From: Actinomycetes bacterium
GTDB lineage: Bacteria > Actinomycetota > Thermoleophilia > BMS3ABIN01
Direction of reading: 5' to 3'
DNA length: 8,375 nt
Assembly (NCBI GenBank): GCA_021790075.1
Contig: JAJYIN010000086.1
Coordinates: 1-8,375, forward strand
Shown here: piece by piece, positions 5,822-8,375 of the stretch
How positions within the stretch are numbered: position 1 is the first letter of the stretch
Layout: each line of letters opens with the position of its first letter
Position numbers and translations under genes: made by a program
The notes under the pieces: model-generated
What the model was told of the DNA's origin: nothing
Databases searched by the model: none
The model's input: only the letters and a program-made list of their open reading frames with translations

Positions 5822-6376
5822 TCAGATGTTCAGGTGGGAAATACGCGGCAGGTTACGCAGCTTCTGCTGATAGTCGAATCCATAACCCACGAAAAACTCG
5901 TCCGGCACCGTGAACCCCTGGTATTTGACCGGCAGGTCGACCAGGCGGCGATAGGGACGGTCGAGGAGCGTGGCGATCTCCAGGGACGCGGGGTTGCGGA
6001 GCCACAGGCTCTGGGTGATGTAGTTCAGGGTCAGGCCCGTATCGATCACATCCTCCACGATCAGAACATCACGTCCCTCGATATCCTGGTCGAGATCTTT
6101 CAGGAAACGGACCCGGCGGACTTCCCCTCCCTCCTGGCGCCGGTCGCGCCGGTAGCTGGAGATGGAGATGAAGTCCAGGGAGATGGATGTGGTGATTTCA
6201 CGGGCAAGGTCGGCCAGGAAAAAGACCGCCCCCTTGAGGATGGAGATGAGCAGCAATTCGCGGCCGTCGTAGTCGCGGGAGATCCGGCCGCCCAGTTCCC
6301 GCACCTTTTCGGCGATCTCCTGCTCGCTCAGGTAGGTCTCGCCGATCAGACCCAGAATATCCGGTTTAGCCGCCAT
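5822..6376 (-). CDS. hpt: Hypoxanthine phosphoribosyltransferase
   Basis: This cytosolic purine-salvage enzyme joins hypoxanthine or guanine to PRPP, giving IMP or GMP. The 184 residues fit the family (~175-190). Visible are LKGA (48-51, pyrophosphate loop), SSY (73-75, start of the flexible loop), VLIVEDVIDTG (104-114, the PRPP-binding motif with tandem Glu-Asp), and KYQGFTVPDEFFVGYGFDY (151-169, purine-binding region), then KLRNLP. After SSY the flexible loop reads RRDRRQEGGEVRR, more charged than the SSYGxxTxSSG form I know best. Start ATG 6376 has GAGGT nine bases upstream. It is in the same direction as, and 65 bases after, the PD-(D/E)XK-like gene, so co-transcription from that gene's promoter is likely. 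It converges on the lipoprotein gene with 41 bases between stops. That gap has only a weak 4-bp stem followed by TTTTC, not a convincing terminator. Confidence 0.96.
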   Translation of the reverse strand: MAAKPDILGLIGETYLSEQEIAEKVRELGGRISRDYDGRELLLISILKGAVFFLADLAREITTSISLDFISISSYRRDRRQEGGEVRRVRFLKDLDQDIEGRDVLIVEDVIDTGLTLNYITQSLWLRNPASLEIATLLDRPYRRLVDLPVKYQGFTVPDEFFVGYGFDYQQKLRNLPRISHLNI

Positions 6377-6411
6377 CGGCCCCCGACCTCACAGATTTCA
6401 GATTGACGCCT

Positions 6412-6441
6412 CCCGGCCCCTGAGGGCAAACCGGCGCCGGG
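6412..6441. repeat. GC-rich inverted repeat between the PD-(D/E)XK-like gene and hpt
   Basis: CCCGGC at 6412-6417 can pair with GCCGGG at 6436-6441. The right arm also contains the perfect 10-base palindrome CCGGCGCCGG (6431-6440), directly after the upstream gene's stop on the minus strand. No T-run follows. It may be an mRNA-stabilising or attenuating structure ahead of hpt, or only a result of high GC. Confidence 0.3.
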
Positions 6442-6825
6442 TTACCTCGACTGATGCTCGCCCTCTGCATGAATATCATACTTCTGAGCCAGCTTGAGAA
6501 AATCTCTCTTGTAAAAGAGTTTGATGTTTATCTCCGGGAACCTTTCTTTTATCTTGCGGATTTTCATATTCTTCTTGGTTACGTGAGCCTGTTTCATGGT
6601 TGTGAGCTCCACGAACAGGTCCTGCTCGGGCAGGTAGAAATCCGGGGTAAAGGCTTCGACGACGTTGCCTTCCTGGTCGCGTTCCAGCACGAAGGTCCGG
6701 GGCTCATACATCCAGGGAAGACCGTAATAATCGAGAATGCGGGCGCACTCCTCTTCACTGCGGTTGGCAAACTGCGGAGGAGTGTCCCCCATGTAGGCAG
6801 TAAACTTGGGTTTGCTGTCAGACAT
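6442..6825 (-). CDS. Small PD-(D/E)XK nuclease-like conserved protein
   Basis: I recognise this 127-residue protein only as a conserved hypothetical of the type seen in Actinobacteria. The layout resembles a minimal PD-(D/E)XK nuclease fold: an N-terminal helix SEEECARILDYYG (23-35) with acidic residues; a hydrophobic strand around EPRTFVL; TPDFYLPEQDLFVELTTMK (60-78), giving Asp62 and Glu73-Leu-Thr75; a basic helix VTKKNMKIRKIKERFP; and the strand INIKLFYKRDF. Where active nucleases have Lys two residues after the Glu, this has Thr75; Lys78 is the nearest candidate replacement. It may therefore be an active variant or a non-catalytic nucleic-acid-binding relative. The start ATG 6825 has no ribosome-binding site but sits eight bases after a TATAGT box, consistent with a leaderless mRNA. 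It is likely the first gene of an operon with hpt. Function unknown. Confidence 0.8.
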   Translation of the reverse strand: MSDSKPKFTAYMGDTPPQFANRSEEECARILDYYGLPWMYEPRTFVLERDQEGNVVEAFTPDFYLPEQDLFVELTTMKQAHVTKKNMKIRKIKERFPEINIKLFYKRDFLKLAQKYDIHAEGEHQSR

Positions 6826-6833
6826 TCAAAAAA

Positions 6834-6863
6834 ACTATAACAGAGACGGGAACCGGCGCTCAA
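6834..6863 (-). promoter_or_regulatory. Promoter of the PD-(D/E)XK-like gene and hpt (leaderless)
   Basis: TTGAGC (6863-6858), an 18-base spacer and TATAGT (6839-6834) precede the ATG at 6825 by 8 bases. Transcription would therefore begin at or within 1-2 bases of the start codon. The only sequence between -10 and ATG is a T-run plus GA, with no Shine-Dalgarno, which supports leaderless translation. Confidence 0.6.
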
Positions 6864-6878
6864 GCGCCTGGGACGGGC

Positions 6879-6955
6879 GGCAACCACGCAGAGGAGCGCC
6901 CGGGGAGGCGCGGCAACCCGGCGCCGGATCACCAGGGAGGCGAGGCAACCCGGCG
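6879..6955. repeat. Three short direct repeats, ~32-33-base period, in the lysA upstream region
   Basis: Two 21-base units (6903-6923 and 6935-6955) differ at one base; both contain GGCAACCCGGCG after a GGGAGGCG. A third, degenerate copy keeps GGCGGCAACC around 6876-6885. The shared GGCAACC cores start at 6879, 6912 and 6944, a period of about three DNA helical turns. They lie upstream of both divergent promoters. The rest of the 210-base gap holds no gene that I can support. The units do not fit a lysine or SAM riboswitch as a whole. Confidence 0.6.
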
Positions 6956-6997
6956 TGGAACGCTCTTGCGGACCCTCCGGCGTCTTCGTCGCTCCGT

Positions 6998-7027
6998 TTG
7001 ACCGCCTCAGCAGCGCTGTGTTACGTT
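6998..7027 (+). promoter_or_regulatory. Promoter of lysA (leaderless)
   Basis: TTGACC (6998-7003) matches the -35 consensus at 5 of 6. After an 18-base spacer comes TACGTT (7022-7027), which keeps the key TA and final T of a -10. The lysA ATG follows 8 bases later with no Shine-Dalgarno. The arrangement copies the divergent promoter at 6834-6863. Confidence 0.55.
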
Positions 7028-7035
7028 GCTAATCT

Positions 7036-8355
7036 ATGAGTCTTGCCATCCCACCCCTGCCCGGGTCGAGCCGGATCAATACCAGCGGCCGTCTGGAGGT
7101 GGCCGGCTGCGACGTGGTGGAGCTGGCCAGCGAATACGGCACACCGCTGTTCATCTATGACGAGCAGGAGATCCGCGACCGGTGCCGCGCCTACCGGGAG
7201 GCGTTTGCCTCCCGCACGGATGATTTTGAGATCATCTATGCCAGCAAGGCTTTCTCCTGTACGGCCATGTCCCAGTTGATCGCCCAGGAAGGGCTGTCCC
7301 TGGATGTGGCCTCCGGAGGCGAACTTTATACGGCGCTCAGGGCGTGGTTCCCTCCGGAAAACATCTTCCTGCATGGCAATGCCAACACCGAGGATGAACT
7401 TTTCCGGGCGGTGCGTTCCGAAGTTGGACATATAGTGGTTGACTCACTGGACGAACTCAGGACCCTGGACCGGATCGCCGGCAGGGAGGGTCGGCGGCAG
7501 CCGGTCCTGCTCCGCATCACTCCGGGCATAGAAGCCCATACGCATGATTTCGTCCAGACCGGCAAACTGGATTCCAAATTCGGTTCCTGCCTCGAGGAAG
7601 GGGTGGCTGTGAGTGTTGTGGAGGCCGCCCTGGAGTCGGCCAATCTCGAGTTGACCGGTTTTCATGTTCATATTGGTTCACAGATTTTTTCCCTGGAACC
7701 CTACCGGAAGACGATTTCCGTGATGGCGGATTTTCTGGCTCAATGTCACAGCCGTTTCGGCTTTGAGTGCCGGCTGCTCGACCTGGGCGGCGGCCTGGGG
7801 GTCGCCTACGCCCCTGGCGACGAACCCGCCAGCCCCGACCAGCTGGCCGGGGTGATGGTAACCGGGTTGCAAGAGGAGATGGAACGCGTGGCTCTGCCGG
7901 TGCCCCGGCTGGCTGTGGAACCGGGGCGCTCGATCGTGGCCAATGCCTGCCTGACCGCGTACACGGTTCAGACGGTGAAAGAGATTCCGGGGGTAAGAAC
8001 CTATGTGGCGGTTGACGGGGGGATGTCGGACAACCTGCGGCCCATGCTCTATGGCGCCGCCTACACGGCGCTGCTGGCCGCGAAGCCGGAGGCCGAGCCC
8101 ACGGCGACCGCCGCCATAGCCGGGAAACACTGTGAATCGGGTGATATCCTGGTCCGGGAGGCGCCGCTGCCGGATCCGCGCCCTGGGGACGTGCTGGTGA
8201 CGCCGGCGACCGGTGCTTATGGATATTCCATGTCGAGCAACTACAACGGCCAGTTGCGGCCGGCTGTCCTTTTCGTTAAGGAAGGCACAGCCCGGGTAGT
8301 TATTAGACGCGAGGATTACGAAGACCTGGTGCACCTCCACGAGCGACTGGAATAG
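7036..8355 (+). CDS. lysA: Diaminopimelate decarboxylase
   Basis: This PLP-dependent fold-type III enzyme catalyses the last step of lysine synthesis, converting meso-diaminopimelate to L-lysine plus CO2 in the cytosol. The 439 residues match bacterial LysA. The N-terminal alanine-racemase-like barrel contains IYASKAFS with the PLP-binding Lys71, then GLSLDVASGGEL, FHVHIGSQ, DLGGGLG (phosphate-binding glycines) and EPGRS. The C-terminal beta domain has VDGGMSDNLRPMLYG, GKHCESGD (the catalytic Cys of the dimer partner, substrate contacts) and GAYGYSMSSNYN. All key residues are present. Start ATG 7036 has no ribosome-binding site and appears leaderless; the N-terminus aligns normally from there. 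No lysine riboswitch is visible upstream. It is transcribed divergently from the PD-(D/E)XK-like gene. Only 20 bases follow its TAG in the window. Confidence 0.98.
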   Translation: MSLAIPPLPGSSRINTSGRLEVAGCDVVELASEYGTPLFIYDEQEIRDRCRAYREAFASRTDDFEIIYASKAFSCTAMSQLIAQEGLSLDVASGGELYTALRAWFPPENIFLHGNANTEDELFRAVRSEVGHIVVDSLDELRTLDRIAGREGRRQPVLLRITPGIEAHTHDFVQTGKLDSKFGSCLEEGVAVSVVEAALESANLELTGFHVHIGSQIFSLEPYRKTISVMADFLAQCHSRFGFECRLLDLGGGLGVAYAPGDEPASPDQLAGVMVTGLQEEMERVALPVPRLAVEPGRSIVANACLTAYTVQTVKEIPGVRTYVAVDGGMSDNLRPMLYGAAYTALLAAKPEAEPTATAAIAGKHCESGDILVREAPLPDPRPGDVLVTPATGAYGYSMSSNYNGQLRPAVLFVKEGTARVVIRREDYEDLVHLHERLE

Positions 8356-8375
8356 GGCGTGACCTGGAAACAGTA

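Noticed and set aside
6870..7035. Lysine or SAM riboswitch upstream of lysA
   Set aside because: The GGCAACC cores recall part of the SAM-I motif, but the remaining conserved segments and helices are missing, and the lysA promoter lies downstream of this stretch, giving a leaderless mRNA.
7678..8340. Minus-strand open frame of 220 codons opposite lysA
   Set aside because: Antisense to the conserved C-terminal domain of lysA; His/Arg/Gly-rich translation without family features.
8359..8375. Possible start of another gene (GTG at 8359) just after lysA
   Set aside because: Only five codons are visible and they cannot be identified; a downstream amino acid biosynthesis gene is plausible but unsupported.

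Overview
This GC-rich bacterial window carries nine protein-coding genes, one of them cut by the left edge. There is no sign of mobile DNA, CRISPR or structural RNA genes. Gene order and features fit a Gram-positive-type or deep-branching actinobacterial genome: aroE next to pilB, tpiA-gpmI-secG, an ORF resembling those I recall in Actinobacteria beside hpt, frequent GTG/TTG starts, and two apparently leaderless genes. I cannot fix the taxon from sequence alone.

Layout. Positions 4777 down to 1 (minus strand) hold a five-gene run: tpiA, gpmI, secG, aroE and the first ~404 codons of a PilB/GspE-type pilus assembly ATPase. It joins two glycolytic enzymes, a Sec translocon subunit, a shikimate-pathway enzyme and type IV pilus machinery. 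From 4778 to 4955 lies a divergent promoter region. Positions 4956-5780 (plus strand) hold two thiol-redox genes: a very small glutaredoxin-like protein and a TlpA/ResA-like thioredoxin lipoprotein. Convergent to these, on the minus strand, are hpt (hypoxanthine phosphoribosyltransferase, 5822-6376) and a small PD-(D/E)XK-nuclease-like protein (6442-6825). After a 210-base divergent intergenic region with direct repeats, lysA (diaminopimelate decarboxylase) occupies 7036-8355.

The most notable point is the glutaredoxin-like gene. Its apparent TGA stop (5166-5168) is followed by two codons and a TAG. Exactly 11 bases after the TGA begins a perfect 7-bp hairpin with an AGGC loop. This is the expected layout of a bacterial selenocysteine codon plus SECIS, and the tail reads GFGGS-U-G-I-stop, as in the 'Uxx-star' glutaredoxin-like (seleno)protein family. 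The true protein is therefore probably 73 residues with Sec at position 71, and a standard gene caller would truncate it.

Secondary points are: matched leaderless promoters (TTGA-type -35, 18-base spacer, -10, 8 bases to ATG) on both sides of 6826-7035; ~32-base direct repeats between them; a cyclic-di-GMP-binding-type MshEN N-terminus on the pilus ATPase; and a 20-base dyad ahead of aroE.
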